Of a DNA stretch of 64,000 nt, positions 31,230 through 43,721 are shown in pieces. The DNA is taken from contig OZ316897.1 of the NCBI GenBank assembly GCA_973895155.1, positions 2,976,001 to 3,040,000 on the forward strand, read 5' to 3'. Source of the stretch: Marsupella aquatica. Taxonomy: Eukaryota > Marchantiophyta. The position numbers were made by a program, and so were the translations under genes. Under the pieces are notes generated by a model. That model made no database searches, was not told where the DNA came from, and worked only from the letters and a program-made list of their open reading frames with translations. Position 1 is the stretch's first letter. Each line of letters begins with the position of its first letter.

Positions 31230-33039
31230 CTGGTGCAATAAGTGAGGAACATTGGCAGAGGCGAAGTGCTCGTTACTGAGGAATGAGCGGAAGCGAATCC
31301 GTGTGAAAGAATCCGATGTTGCATAAACGCATGAGGTAGCGCATGACCTTACCTGGTTTCATCTAAGGTTATTGTAGCATATATTTTGCTCTGTTTCCTG
31401 TGTGGTTGGCTTGCCAGTACTGAGTGTTCAGCAGCTTTGGAGCGTCGTGTCAAGTCAGGAACAGTGGGCACCGGTTGCTCATAAAAGAGTCTCAACTTCA
31501 TTTCATGTTCTTGAAGCTGTTAGGCATTCTTTATATGGCAGTGGCATTTTGCTCTTTGTCACTCGCATATCCCGATTAAATCCGCGTGTACATTACTACT
31601 ATTCGATCAGTCAGTCAGTGACTTTTAAGGGCACGAGGCTCAAGTTGTACTTTTGGACTGCGGTATACAGTAGACTGGAACCACTTTTCAACTCAAATTG
31701 GGATTAGAGAATGTAGTTGACTCTGGCATCGCTGAGTGATGAGCCAGGGCGTGTATGAATAGAACTTGAATATTCAAGATTAATCTTTGTCGTTGGCAGC
31801 CTTTCGCTCTCAAGACTGAATCACAAGTATACTTCCTAGACGGCTTACTTTCCGCTTACTTTAAAGTAAGAATTTTCTATCGTCAATGTGTGTCCATGGA
31901 CTTGACGTAGTGAAAAGCCTCTGCAATAAGCCATGTCGCCGTGGGCCTCACATCCACCGCATGTGACTGAAATGAAGAGTGGGAGCACCAGCCACGCGGA
32001 TATAAGACAGCTTCGAACTGCAACGACTTAAACCGTAGTGTTCGTACGAGCCTTCCAGCTTCAACCTAAGCACACTTGACAAATCTATTCATTAACACAA
32101 GTAATAGAAATGACCCTCAAACACGTTACTTGCTGGTCTAGCAGCTTTTTTGGGTGGACCCCAGGTTTGCTGACCTGCTCCAAAGCTTCCTCTTCTGTGT
32201 GCTCCCCAATAACTTTCAGGAAGTCATTTCCCATCCTCCCGAACGCGGAGAACAAGAGGAGGCCGTTGTAACCTTCAGGAACATAGAATACAGAATTCAA
32301 TATTGATAGGATTGCCTTGCAAGGAAAGTGCCGTAAGGAGTATTTCACCAATGGGCCTATGATCTGATCAGAGTAAATCTCATTCTAATCACATCACTAT
32401 AACTATGAGAACTCTACACATTAAGCACAGCATCATAGGTAAGTACTGCAACGCGCAGAAGCTCACAAAAAGTCCATTTGTTTCTATGATGGGCGTAAGT
32501 CCTTTTGGTGGACATGTGACGTATGTTGGGTGTATGGCCAGCATGTGTAAGAGTGTCCGAGCCACTGAGGGCTGTAGACAGATAATAGTGTTGTTTGTTC
32601 CCATCTGTCCCTCTGTGTGCAGGGAGCAACAAAGGATGACAAGAGAAATAGTTGTGTGATGGGAAATTGCGGGGTCAAATTAAATGTTCCCTGTGAGAAT
32701 GCAGGGTGACAGGGGACCACAATGTTTTAGTGAAGAGAATATACATTTTCCATGACAAGTAACGAACACGGGATGGTCCATTTTCACTCAACCTTGCTGC
32801 AACTAATATTGCACATTGTTGACACTCAACTCAAATTAACTCTGGATCTTTCATATGCACTGATGGACCTGGCTCCTTCCCACTATGGAATAGAGACCTA
32901 CACATGCCTCCCTGCCATGAAAGGTGGAGCTATGGTCTACTCCTAGTCCCCAAATATGTCAATAGGTGCCTTGTCTTTATCAACTTACTATGTGAAGGTG
33001 CGTTTGTTGCCACTTCCCATTATGTGGGACGTGCCTCCT

Positions 33040-33215
33040 GTCTTGAAATCTTTTTTCAAATGGGGCTTCTCAAACCTAAAGGGTTGCAAAAAGATGTGTT
33101 TCCTTGCATACGTGGGTTGCATACTTCTTGTGAATAAACGTACACTTAACCTCTTGGGGTCTTGAAATGTTTATTCAAATGGGCTTCTCAAAACCCAAAA
33201 GGGTTGCAAAAAGAT
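33040..33215. repeat. 56-bp direct repeat, two copies 119 bp apart
   Basis: Copies at 33040-33095 and 33159-33215 share GTCTTGAAAT, CAAATGGG(G)CTTCTCAAA and GGGTTGCAAAAAGAT. They are diverged by small indels and are noncoding. Confidence 0.75.
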
Positions 33216-36200
33216 CCACAGTCCAAAAACCAGTCACAAGTGGTAAGACAAGTTGTGAGTCTGCCACTTTACTTCCCGGAAAACCTGTGTGACTGTGAGC
33301 TGGAGCTAAGACTAAGAGGTTTGAGACTCCTAATAATAATCTGTCTCAAACCAGCTGACCCATGACCGGAATGCTGCGGGCAGGTCGCAAGTTGACAATC
33401 TGGTGCTCCCAAAAAACACTACCACACTTGGGCAGTCAGTGCACTGGCACTTGGGCCAAGTGCCAAGAATTGGTCTGTGCAAACACATCAGCATCTTTCC
33501 AAAAATGATGGTGATGCAGGTAATGGAGGACACTTAGTACCAAATGCTTGGCAACCCTGTCTGGAAATGATTTATGATTTTGTGCTTAACTTAGTAAACC
33601 AACAAGTAAGTTCATCATACATTTGTGGTCCAATTACTACTTTGCTATGGTCTTGCTTTCAGTTTCGCTAGATCCTTTCTTTTCGGCGGCTAAATTGGGA
33701 ACAATTGGTAAAAGATAAGTTGCTTGGGCCAATCAATGCTTTTTGGGAGGAGTCTACTCCCATCCTTCGTAAAGGCAAAGAAGGAAATCTACAAGCCATG
33801 TCTGGCCTTCCGTGGCCCTTCGGACCCACAAAGTGCGTAGCACTCTATGTCTAGTATGGTGCACTCGGGCCCATAGGGTTCGTCTCTTAATAAGGAATAT
33901 ATCAAATGTCTCTTGATAAGGAATATATAGAACACCCGCGAGGCAAGTTTTCTTGTTGTATAATAGTATTCTTATTTATGATTGTAAAGTATTTTTTATT
34001 TTGCCGAACCCATGCACCAGAAAACCTTTTGGCTCTGTTTTTGGAGCAATCTAAAGGTAGGTGCTTTGCCGCCCCTTACAATATTTGAGTGTCATATCCA
34101 AAAAAAATTGTTTTGAAAAAATGGAGTGCGCTTCCATCCATATAACACTTATAGAACCATCTGGCCATTAGCTGGATTTTGTAGCAAATTCTATTTGTTT
34201 TTGCCGCTTTAGGCTGTGGGGCCTACCTACTAGCCCTAATAGGAGTGGTTGTGACCCGTCTCAAACCAAGAACTCCTCGGGCTAAGTTTATCCAAGTTTA
34301 TCCAAAAGTTGAATTTGGATCTACAGGATTACAGACAAATTTCCTGCAGCTATTGACCAAAGCAAACAGGAAAATGGTTGGTTTGAGATGCTATAATAGG
34401 GCATCTCAAAGCCTGCCTTAACAAGATAAGTAACTGCTGTAACTCAGTAACTCCTGTAATTCCTGTAACTCAAACTGTAATTCCTGTAACTCAAGTAATA
34501 CCGGAACTCCCCTAAAAGTATAGGAGCCAATCTTCGACTATACTAAAGAAACCCCCCTGGCTCAGTACTTAACCCTGAATTTTCGTGCAACTTTAGATGG
34601 AAATCGATCGAGTACTCAACTTTAGATGGAAATCCTGAATTAGAGTACTCCAGAACTCTAAAAGACCCTCCAAGTACCTAAAGTATTGCATGGATGGATT
34701 GTTGGGTTGTCGTTGCAGCTACAATGGACCGTAATACGTGCACGTCACGATTTACACCTGTGCAAAATGCGCTGAACCGGCTAAGTATAAATATAAAGTT
34801 TTGTTCACAATCTTCTTCAGGGGAGACGTCCCGATGCTCATCGAGCTTTTAGAGTACTGTATAGAACTTCTGTTGTTCGTATCTACAACATTGAGCCTAA
34901 ACGCTGGATCCTACATTTGTCCGTTGCAGCCTGAAATCAAATTAAGATAGAATGCTCTTCTGGTGCTCTGTCCAGATCGTCGCTCTCTCTCTCCCTCTCT
35001 TGTCTATCATTCAGCACTCTACAATTTATTGCATCGAGCTGTTGTTGAGTTCCAGATTCCCAAATTCATTGCCGTCTCTCTCTCTCTCTCTCCCTCTGTC
35101 CCTCCCTTCTTCATTTTTCAGCAGTAGTACAATTATTGCATCGAGCTGTCCCTGAGTTCCCAATTCGCAATTCCCAATTCATTGCCGAGAGTCAACTCCC
35201 AACTAGCGAAGGAGCTCAGTCTGTTCCTGACGAGAGTTCACGAAGAAACGCGAACATTTTCACTTCAGCTTTCCTGCTTGCTTGCTGGCCTATTAATCGA
35301 GGATCGTTGCAGCAGCGTGCAAGCAAGCACGACCGGGAACAACAAGCAAACAGAGAGACAGTGTCCATTGTTGGGCCCCCCTTGAGACAGTGTGCATTGT
35401 TGCTCCCCCTTTTTGTATGTTGGCTATTTGAATGGAATTCATGTGGTTATTTCGAGACGAAAACAAGCAAGCTGAGAGATTCACCAAGCAAGCTGAGAGA
35501 TTCACCAAGCAAGTAGGCGCAGGAAGAAAGTTTGACAGAGAAACCTTCTGCTCTGACTGATAACGGGCATCACCCAGGCATGACATTAGGGTCCATTTAC
35601 AGCTTGCTTTTCAGTAGTAGGGGTAACCAGTATTATCGGAGAATATTCAAACAATTTCGTAAAGTCCATCACGGTTCGGGTGGTCCATGGGGACATCAGG
35701 GACACCCTGAAGGTCTATCTATCCTGGGATTACTTTCCAACAAACACCTAATTTTTGTATTGATGTGTGTATTGTTCCTAGGCTTTACCTCATGAACCTA
35801 GGCATATTCCGGCCTGGCCTAAAGATTCTCAAATTTGAATGGGAAGGTTCAATTGGTAAATAGTCAGGCAGACAATTTTGCAGAGTAAAAGTGAACTCAT
35901 TTGCAGAGTAAAAGTGAACTCAATATTTCAAAATTTCATTTGGGGGTTACCCTCATTAATTCATTCCCACTTGGGGACAATAGGGAGTGTCAAAGCTCTC
36001 CTGTAAAATGTTACCGCTTAATTTTTTTGGATGTACCACCCTTATGGGAGACGCATACTGGTCACCCATAAGGATTGGCTGTAAGTTCATTTTATGTCCT
36101 GAGCAGTAACTCAGGTACAATTGTGCTTTGACACACCCTAGCTAATGGGTGATAACCTCCTAAGGCTCACGGCCCTCGGGATTACATACCATTAGGGCAT

Positions 36201-36311
36201 GTTAGGCGGGTGTCAGAACAGTGCCGTAAGCTAAGTCTTATGGCTGAAAGGTTTTGGTTGTATGTCGCCCTCCAGACATGCCCTGTTACCCCTAGGCCCA
36301 CCACGCCCCGA

Positions 36312-36328
36312 CCCCCCCCCCCCCCCCC
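36312..36328. repeat. 17-base homopolymer of C
   Basis: An uninterrupted run of 17 C residues flanked by GA and AA. Runs this long are prone to length error in assembly and to slippage. Confidence 0.9.
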
Positions 36329-36912
36329 AAGAGGGATTACTATACTCACTACAGTACTAAACCAAATAAATGTAAGGGGTCGGGTGTTAAAAGTTGGGAA
36401 AGTTGAATTATTTCGAATATGAATTTAAGGGTTGAACCTTCAATTTCAAATTGTGAAAAACAACGAGCATGCTCTCACAAAATAAATAAAAATACAACTA
36501 TCACTAAAACAAATTGGGCATTGTGAGTAGGTGAGATGGCTTCTCTACAACGGGAACTAGTCAATCATTGAGTGGCAAATTGGTTTTCATACTTGTTTCT
36601 ACTTCCTACGTGTTCAAGGTCAGATGACAGCTCTATAAGGGGAAGTCAAACATTGAGACTGTGCCAAAGTGGTTGTTGCCACTGCATTCCTACGTGTTCG
36701 AGCTCATCACTTTCCTCAGTCTCCAAGGGAACGAGAGACTATACTGACTGTGGAATGGATTGATCCAGATCTGAAAGCATTCCAAGCTTTTGATTCGAAC
36801 ACAGTTGCTTGTACGTCACAACGTAGATGTGCATCGCCTACACACAACCTCCATCTCTACTACTGATCGAATCGTTGTGAGAGTGAGTTTTAAATTTTGA
36901 GTGTGTTTTCAG

Positions 36913-37012
36913 GCGGGGTTCCAGGTCAGATCGGATATTATGTGGATCAGATCAAGGCGGCGAAGCAGGGTCTGAATGTGTTCACTTTGAATCTATTTAA
37001 CTCGAAACGAGA
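36913..37012 (+). other. orphan exon-like block upstream of GH3-2
   Basis: The stretch is preceded by a pyrimidine-poor but valid TTTTCAG and followed by GTGAGT. It is open in a frame reading GVPGQIGYYVDQIK and then FTLNLFNSK, which looks like real protein. I do not recognise the family and find no partner exons. It could be a relic of another gene or a noncoding 5' exon of GH3-2. Confidence 0.3.
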
Positions 37013-37238
37013 GTGAGTTCCTTTCATTGCAATGCTTGACAGGATGATGCTCGATTGACTAAATGCTTGCTCAAAGCCTGTCTCGTCTCCATCATCCGAT
37101 TTGCATTGCTATCGCCTCAGGCTGTCCCATAATTTTCTCCCGGAGGCTGAGCAAGATACTAATTATTTAGCGATAAGGAAGATTTCTTAGGGGGGAAGCA
37201 GTGAGCTAGAGGAAAGGGGAGCTGGCTGCATAGCGAAC

Positions 37239-39104
37239 ATGGCTGTGGGCACTGCTGTAGCAATCCATGTAGTGCTGCTATATTTGCACATTGCAATTCC
37301 TGGACTAGTAGGCTACGAGCTGTACAAGGATGCAAGCCAGCTCACGGAGGCGAGAGTACAGGATCTCATGGAGCGGATGACATTGGCTGAAAAGATTGGG
37401 CAGATGATGCAAATCGAGCGCACGGTGGCTACCAATAATCGTGTACACAAGTACATGGTGGGAAGTGTGTTAAGTGGGGGAGGCAGTCATCCCAAGCCGA
37501 ACAGCGTTCATTCATGGCAGGAAATGGTGGACGGGTTCCAGAAGCAAGCTATGTCTACGCGGCTGGCAATCCCCATGATATACGGTGTGGACGCCGTTCA
37601 CGGTCACAACAACGTGATTGGAGCCACAATTTTCCCTCACAATGTCGGTCTGGGAGCGTCAAGGGACCGAGATCTGGTGAAGAGAATCGGCTCAGCTACA
37701 GCTCTCGAGGTCCGAGCGACTGGCATTCAATATGCGTTCGCTCCCTGCATTGCCAACTGCCGAGACCCGCGCTGGGGTCGCTGCTACGAGAGCTATGGCG
37801 AAGACACGGATCTGATCCGGAACATGACTGATATTATTCTGGGTCTTCAAGGAGAACCCAATATCGAGGCGGCTGGAGTTCCTTTCCTCCAGGACCACAC
37901 GAAGGTGGCAGCTTGCGCGAAGCACTACGTGGGAGATGGAGGGACGACGGACGGGATCAATGAGAACAACACCTTGATTGACTACAACGGGTTGGTGAAT
38001 ATCCATATGGCTCCCTACGTCGATGCAATTGCCATGGGAGTCAGCACTATCATGATTTCGTACTCGAGCTGGAACGGAATCAAAATGCACGCCAATGAGT
38101 TTTTGATTACTGAAGTTCTCAAAGGGCAGCTAGGTTTCAAGGGATTTACCATCTCAGATTGGGAGGGACTCGACCGAATTACCAGCCCTCCGCTTGCCAA
38201 CTACACCTACTCTGTTCTTGCTTCAATCGGTGCTGGCCTTGACATGATCATGGTTCCCTTTGACACTGAAGCCGCCATTAATAACTTGACCATGCTCGTC
38301 AACTCGGGATACATCTCGATGGAGAGGATCGACGACGCTGTGGCTCGGATTTTAAGAGTGAAGTTCTCCATGGGACTCTTCGAGAGCCCCTACACTAATA
38401 AGTCTCTCAGTAACGAACTGGGAAAAGCTGAGCACCGGGAATTGGCAAGAGAGGCAGTGAGGAAGTCTCTTGTACTGCTGAAGAATGGCAAGATTCCAAC
38501 AGCAAAACCGCTTTTGCCTTTGAGCAAGAGTGCCCGAAAGATCATCGTGGTGGGAACTCATTCAGATGACATTGGTCTGCAGTCTGGAGGTTGGACTGTT
38601 ACGTGGTATGGGTCGAGTGGAGCCACAACCCCTGGAACGACCATTCTTGAGGGAATCAAAGCTGCAGTCAGCCCGGACACAGAAGTAGTACACGAAGCGT
38701 GCCCACTCCCTGGATGGGCAGCCAAGCAGGAGGCCGATTATGCTATAGTGGTTGTGGGAGAACCTCCGTACGCTGAAAGTAGCGGGGACGATCTCAACCT
38801 CTCGCTTCCTTTGGAGTCAATTTCCACCATAGAAAATGTCTGCCCAGAGGTAATGTGTCTGGTAATCCTCATTACTGGAAGACCAGTGGTCTTCGAACCT
38901 TACGTGCCTTTGGTCGATGCGTTGGTTGCAGCGTGGTTACCTGGCACTGAAGGGAATGGTATAGCCGATGTTATTTTCGGTGACCACCAATTCGTAGGCA
39001 AATTATCGAGGACGTGGTTCAAAACTGTCGACCAGCTTCCCATGAATGTGGGAGACAAACATTACGATCCTCTGTTCCCATACGGATTCGGGTTGACATA
39101 TTAA
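37239..39104 (+). CDS. secreted GH3 exo-beta-glucosidase, intronless (GH3-2)
   Basis: A single 621-codon frame encodes a complete GH3 beta-glucan exohydrolase-type enzyme, closely similar to GH3-1 along its whole length and nearly identical over the last ~60 residues. The N-terminus is a hydrophobic signal peptide ending near [10 protein letters not shown]. The nucleophile is Asp307 in TISDW and the acid/base is Glu513 in PYAESSGDD, the same 206-residue spacing as in barley ExoI. The substrate-clamp tryptophans sit in SDWEG and GGWTVTWYG. It is transcribed in the opposite direction to GH3-1, 29 kb away, so the pair forms a spaced inverted duplication with the dead copy between. Like GH3-1 it has no intron and ends exactly at GFGLTY. 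The acid/base loop (AESSGDD versus AETFGDS) is one of the few active-site-proximal differences, so substrate preference may differ. Confidence 0.95.
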   Translation: MAVGTAVAIHVVLLYLHIAIPGLVGYELYKDASQLTEARVQDLMERMTLAEKIGQMMQIERTVATNNRVHKYMVGSVLSGGGSHPKPNSVHSWQEMVDGFQKQAMSTRLAIPMIYGVDAVHGHNNVIGATIFPHNVGLGASRDRDLVKRIGSATALEVRATGIQYAFAPCIANCRDPRWGRCYESYGEDTDLIRNMTDIILGLQGEPNIEAAGVPFLQDHTKVAACAKHYVGDGGTTDGINENNTLIDYNGLVNIHMAPYVDAIAMGVSTIMISYSSWNGIKMHANEFLITEVLKGQLGFKGFTISDWEGLDRITSPPLANYTYSVLASIGAGLDMIMVPFDTEAAINNLTMLVNSGYISMERIDDAVARILRVKFSMGLFESPYTNKSLSNELGKAEHRELAREAVRKSLVLLKNGKIPTAKPLLPLSKSARKIIVVGTHSDDIGLQSGGWTVTWYGSSGATTPGTTILEGIKAAVSPDTEVVHEACPLPGWAAKQEADYAIVVVGEPPYAESSGDDLNLSLPLESISTIENVCPEVMCLVILITGRPVVFEPYVPLVDALVAAWLPGTEGNGIADVIFGDHQFVGKLSRTWFKTVDQLPMNVGDKHYDPLFPYGFGLTY

Positions 39105-39249
39105 ACAGCCGAATGCACATAGGCAGAGAGACCATCACAGCACTGTAAGAGAGAAGAATTACGCGAGGGAGTTGGAAGTATATTGCAGGTAAACCGGAAT
39201 TAATGTTTGAATTTGGGAAATTATGCACTGTAACGAAATGTTATTTCTC

Positions 39250-39255
39250 AATAAA
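39250..39255 (+). promoter_or_regulatory. candidate polyadenylation signal of GH3-2
   Basis: AATAAA lies 146 bases after the GH3-2 stop, at a usual distance for a plant near-upstream element. Plant signals are loose, so this is suggestive only. Confidence 0.4.
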
Positions 39256-40871
39256 GTTGTGAGCTCACGATGTGTGCATTAGCATGTCTGTCACGGTGTA
39301 CTGCAAATTCAAGTCACTCCGAATAGTACGTTGTGCCCATTGACTCCCAGTTTTTCTCTGCAATAGTCAGGTACACGAAAATTCCTGTCGTAGAAATAAG
39401 CTCGAACTTTACCCACCAAGCCGAATCATCGTTTCTGCCTAGCGCAAGATGACACAGTTAGCAGAATTAACTCGATATAAGCTTTCTCATTACTCATATT
39501 ACCTCGGCGATGCTAAATTATCGATCCCTGTGCTTCTGTACATGTTTGAAGCAACTCCGATTTGTAGCCAGAGACTCTCTCCCTAATTTGACCAGATCCG
39601 TCTACTTAGAAGCCAATTCAGTTGGCAACGTCGTATAATATGCATGCAACTCGATAGTGGAAGGCACGTACTATGCATCATTCTTGAAGCTACCCATTCA
39701 CAATTTGATCGCCATTCAGCAGCAGCTGCAATAACTTCAAGCTCGACAGTCGCATAAGTTGCGCATACTAGCTCACAAAGCTGCAGCTCAGCAAGTCAGA
39801 CAGCTGGGGACTCCCGCGTACCCTTTCCCTAATCTAGCTCAGGACCAGATGTATACAACAGAAGCCTGCAGCTAAAAATAGCTGGAGGTGTCCCACTATC
39901 ATGTCTGAAAGTTTGCGGATGCTCTTTTCATGTTGGAGGGCCAAAGCAATGGGCCACAATTACGTTGATGGAGCCAACTTGCAATATACTGTACATGCAT
40001 GATGGAGTTCCCCTTTTCTTTAGGGCACTTGGAGGGTGATTAAAAGTCAAGAAAAATATTCTGACGTTACAACAAAAACAAAGAGAGAAAGTTAACTGAT
40101 AAAGTAAATGATCACAAATCAAATTATCACTAAAATAAATTCATCATTCTGTGCAGGTCAAGTGGATTCTCCGTAGAGTGTAGCATGTTCATCCTGAAGA
40201 GAGGAGAGAGGAACTATGCTCATGACTGGCATGGATCTGGTAGATCTAGCTGGCTGGCGTTTCCATTCTAATTTCTGAAGTGGCTGAGCTGCTCTTATAA
40301 TTTCTGAAGTGGCTGAGTCTACAGTGTGCACTATCCTTTGTGCTAACGTATTGATGTATTCAATTCTAATTATATAGTTAATACCATTTTGCACAACCTT
40401 TCGTCTTCCCTGCAGCTTTCAAATGCCAATTGAAAACAAGTAAAAACCAACTATGTGGAGTCCAAGAAAGAGGCTAACAGTGTAGACTGTATTAGTTTGA
40501 AGTATTAGATTTGATAGAAAAATGTAATTTTGAATAGAAGTGTAGCCCCTATGCTTAAGTCTAGCTGCACTTGTCCCCTCATTTAGATGAGATACATTAG
40601 CAGATCTAGCCCATTGGTGGGGATGTTCAGTGGAAGTGGTGTCAACATGAGTGACTTGGCCAGACAATAGACTGAACAATATGAGAAGTCAGAGAGTAAC
40701 CTTGACAAGTGAATTTCAAGCCAGGAGTGGAGCTGCTGGGAGAGCAACAAGTTTGGTGTGGAAAAAGTGCACAATGGCAACTTCAGGTTCATCTCATGGA
40801 TAAGACAGAATGTCACTATAATCCAATGGCCAGGCTCATCTCATCGTTAAGACAAAATGTTACCATAATCC

Positions 40872-40898
40872 AACCACCAGGGAGGCTCCCTGGTGGTT
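40872..40898. repeat. 27-bp perfect palindrome (13-bp arms, 1-base centre)
   Basis: AACCACCAGGGAG, one G, then its exact reverse complement. It closes the second copy of a diverged ~60-bp direct duplication (CTCATC(A/G)... AAGAC(A/G)(G/A)AATGT at about 40788-40870). The geometry equals that of the palindrome at 58608. Confidence 0.9.
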
Positions 40899-41380
40899 AC
40901 AAAAGATTATTTAAATAAAAATTGCAAGTTATAATAAATATCATTAATTTGAAAGCACTTTCGTTTGCTGCCACACGTTTCATTTATTACATAGGATGGG
41001 ACAAGAGAAAAGACCATGAGATGAGGGAGAACAAGATGAGATGGGAGAGGAAGGAATTTGTCCCGTTCCAGTTGGAAACTCTTTATTGAGAGCCCTCTAT
41101 GTGACTTCACAAGTTTCTTTGTACTAGATATTTTTGCAAGATTTACGTAAATTGGCATATTTTTTTTTCTGTATATAAACTTTCTATTCCGAAAGCTTCT
41201 TGCCCAGACTGACTAAGTGACTTCGCCCATACCATGGATACAACTAACATTCGTGCTTTGGAAGAGCTGTGAGTATAGTTTTCATGGTAATGTCCCCACC
41301 CTCTCATGACCATACATTCTCTGGTATAATTATATATATAACTGATAACTGCAAAGGAAAAAAAATGCTTAACTTGGAGA

Positions 41381-41706
41381 TATGATCTCAATGGCCAGAA
41401 ATTCAATCAAGGGGGAAAACAAAGGTCAAAAGAGGGAAAACCAAAGACTGAGTAAGAAAACCCAAAAACCTGATCGGCAAAAGAACCAAAGCAACATGAT
41501 CCCAATGGCCAAAAACTCAATAAAAAGGGGGGAAACAAAGTTCCAAAACAGGGATAACCAAAGAGTCAAAAAGCCCAAAAACCTGAAAGGGAAAAGAACC
41601 AAAGCAGACATGTATCCCAATTGCCAAAAACTCAATAAAAAGGGGGAGAACAAAGGTCAAAAACAGGGAACACCAAAGAATCAAAAGGCCCAAAAACCAA
41701 CCAACT
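41381..41706. repeat. ~113-bp tandem repeat, three copies
   Basis: Copies start at about 41381, 41494 and 41608. Each contains CCAATGGCCAAAAACTCAAT (or a close variant), AAAGGGGG, AACAAAG and CCCAAAAACC. The unit is very rich in A and C on the plus strand, so both strands show long open frames with Lys/Asn or Phe/Leu bias that are not genes. Confidence 0.8.
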
Positions 41707-41713
41707 GGCTTTG

Positions 41714-41880
41714 ATCAGTTGGCCAGGGGATTACCTAGAACCACAAGGTCCCTGTTCAATCCCCCCTCCACATGCAAGGGTTGTGGCATGTGTGTGTGGG
41801 GAGGTCCCTGTTCAATTATCCCCCCTCCACATGCAAGGGTTGTGGAGTGTGTGTGGGTGGGGTGTTGTGGTGGGAGTCCT
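41714..41880 (+). mobile_element. possible tRNA-derived SINE head with a duplicated B-box unit
   Basis: TCAGTTGGCCAGGGG at 41715 resembles a tRNA A box. About 33 bases on, AGGTCCCTGTTCAATCCCC at 41746 resembles a B box, at the spacing expected of a tRNA-derived SINE. The B-box unit and following ~45 bp are repeated at 41802 (56-bp period). No clear tail or target duplication was found, so the call is tentative. Decayed tRNA-like sequence is the alternative. Confidence 0.35.
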
Positions 41881-41960
41881 TGTTTCTCCTTAGTCCCTGG
41901 CTGGTTTGATTTGGGGCTCTGGTTCAACCCTCTTTCCCTCCTGATCTGGGTATCTCTTGG

Positions 41961-42053
41961 ATCCCTGGGTATGACCCCCTTGTGGGCAAGGAGGTCTCAC
42001 CGGGTCTCTCTAGTATCCCCAGGGTATGACCCCCTTGTGGGCAAGGGGTCTTC
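41961..42053. repeat. ~54-bp tandem duplication
   Basis: Two copies share GGGTATGACCCCCTTGTGGG followed by CAAGG. The second is cut short near 42053. It lies directly after the SINE-like sequence. Confidence 0.75.
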
Positions 42054-42262
42054 CCTGCAGAGGTGCATGCTCCAGAGTTGGTAGTCTATTATGTGTTGGA
42101 TGGGTCAGCTTTTGGTTTTAAAGGCCAAAAGAAAAAGCCCAAAAACCCAAAAGGCAAAAAAACCAAGAGAACCAATTAAAGCTCAAAGTTCAGCCTGTCC
42201 CACCATGTCCATCATGAGGCCCTCTCTTCTGCGGGTTTAGAGGCTGTACTACTTTCAGATTC

Positions 42263-42514
42263 CTTCTTATCACATACCCACTGTATGGGACCTTGTCGGT
42301 CCTTGATCACTGGCCGGTCTTTGGGAGTGTGCTGCTCCTGTTGTAGTTTCCAAATTGCTTGTTTGGTTGCCTTTCCAGGGCCCAGCTTCTTACCCACTGT
42401 ATGGGACCTCGCCAGTCCTTGATCACGCCAGTCTTTGGGAGCATGCTTTCGGAGTGTGCTGCTCCTGTTGAAATTTCCAAATTTCTTGTTTGGGTTGCCT
42501 TTCCGTGGGCCCGG
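42263..42514. repeat. ~122-130 bp tandem duplication
   Basis: Copies start CTTCTTA at 42263 and 42385, and a third start is seen at 42515. Shared landmarks are CCCACTGTATGGGACCT, CCTTGATCAC, GTGTGCTGCTCCTGTTG and GTTGCCTTTCC. The second copy has a short insertion (GCATGCTTTCGG). Minus-strand open frames through it are repeat artefacts. Confidence 0.85.
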
Positions 42515-43721
42515 CTTCTTACCTGGGTCCCGGCACATCTACCTTTGGTCCCCCTAGGTTGTTGTCCTCTTTTTGGGGCACCCCCCTTTTGTATGTTGGC
42601 TAATTGAATTGATTTTTTTGGTTTTTTCAAGGAAAAAAAAAAGAAAAGAACCAAAGCTCTAATGAGCCACTTACTGAAACGCTGGGAAGGAGGTATTTTA
42701 TAATGCAAGCAAACAAGTATTTTGTTAGCCATGAGAGTGTTGTTAGCTACACACTAGTGATTTTAAATTTCTTTTGCTTTTTCTGCCTTTCATATATACT
42801 TTCATATATAATGTGTTCATTTATGTATCCAGATGGCTAGCAAAAAGAGGCGTCCCAAAAATGTATGTTATCAACCACTTTCTTGTTAGCGAGGCGATTG
42901 GAGATAGAAAAATCAGGGTCATGTGAGTAAAAAAAATTAGTGTCGCTGGGAAGACCTCCGGGGTGAAGAACATAGTCTGTCGCTCGCTTACAATGGGTAC
43001 CAATTTTGTCCATCCCTTGTTCCTTGACGAGACTCTGTGTGTTTCGAGTGCATGCCGTCCTTAGTAGTTCATGAATCAATCAATCAATCCACTTACTGCT
43101 GTAACGAATGATTCTGTCGCCCCTCCCAATTCTGTGCCTTCCGACCCCTTTCGAACATTCGATTGCTGTCTATCTTCGCAACCTAGACGAGAGTAAAGGT
43201 TGCCGTCATCTGATGACCTCTGCCCTGGCGGACATTCTGCTCCACCGAGCTAATAAGATAATCTCCCTTGGCCACCTGCCCCATTCCAAATGTATGCTGC
43301 TGACATTTCGTGTAATCGCTTCAACGAAAGGAATAGAGACGTTGCTGTCTTCAATCGTTTGGATGAGAATCACTAATTTTCACTTCGAATGGGGTTGAGT
43401 AGTTTAGTAATCAGCACCGTAGTCTAGTTCAGTTCCGGTCCAAGCTGCAGTGGAGCCGTCCGAGACTTGTCATTCAAGATCTGGAAAACGAGCCATGTGG
43501 TCATAATCATGTTGGAGTTGTCGTGGAAACATTCTGGGGTGTGCCATGAGCTTGAACGAGCTATTTACTGTTCCAGAGGCGTCATCAGTACAGTATTGGG
43601 CTCGTCAGTTTGTGCATTCTGGAGAGAAGAACTGTGGAGAATGGACTCTTTGGATAGTTTCTAGCTGATAGCCGGTTCTTTAACGGTCATCTGGGCTCAC
43701 GGAATAGGATCGAAGACGAGC

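Larger units (their letters stand above)
31230..37238. other. long interval without a supported gene
   Basis: After the CDC5 3' UTR there are many short, mostly AT-rich duplications, such as CTGTAATTCCTGTAACTCA near 34450 and CAACTTTAGATGGAAATC near 34600. CT-rich runs lie at 34983-35105. A stretch at ~35404-35440 is shared with 42575-42615. Coding-like shreds near 36669-36866 and an exon-like block at 36913-37012 lie just ahead of GH3-2. None can be assigned. Confidence 0.5.
39256..43721. other. repeat field without a supported gene
   Basis: Repeats at 40800-40898, 41381-41706, 41714-41880, 41961-42053 and 42263-42514 dominate. A and C runs (AAAACC, CCAAAA) are frequent at 41400-41700 and 42110-42180, and a similar texture lies at 4380-4510. 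Frames at 42837-43079 (-) and 43108-43398 (+) are short and unassigned. The last ~300 bases must hold the promoter of the GH20 gene. Confidence 0.55.
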
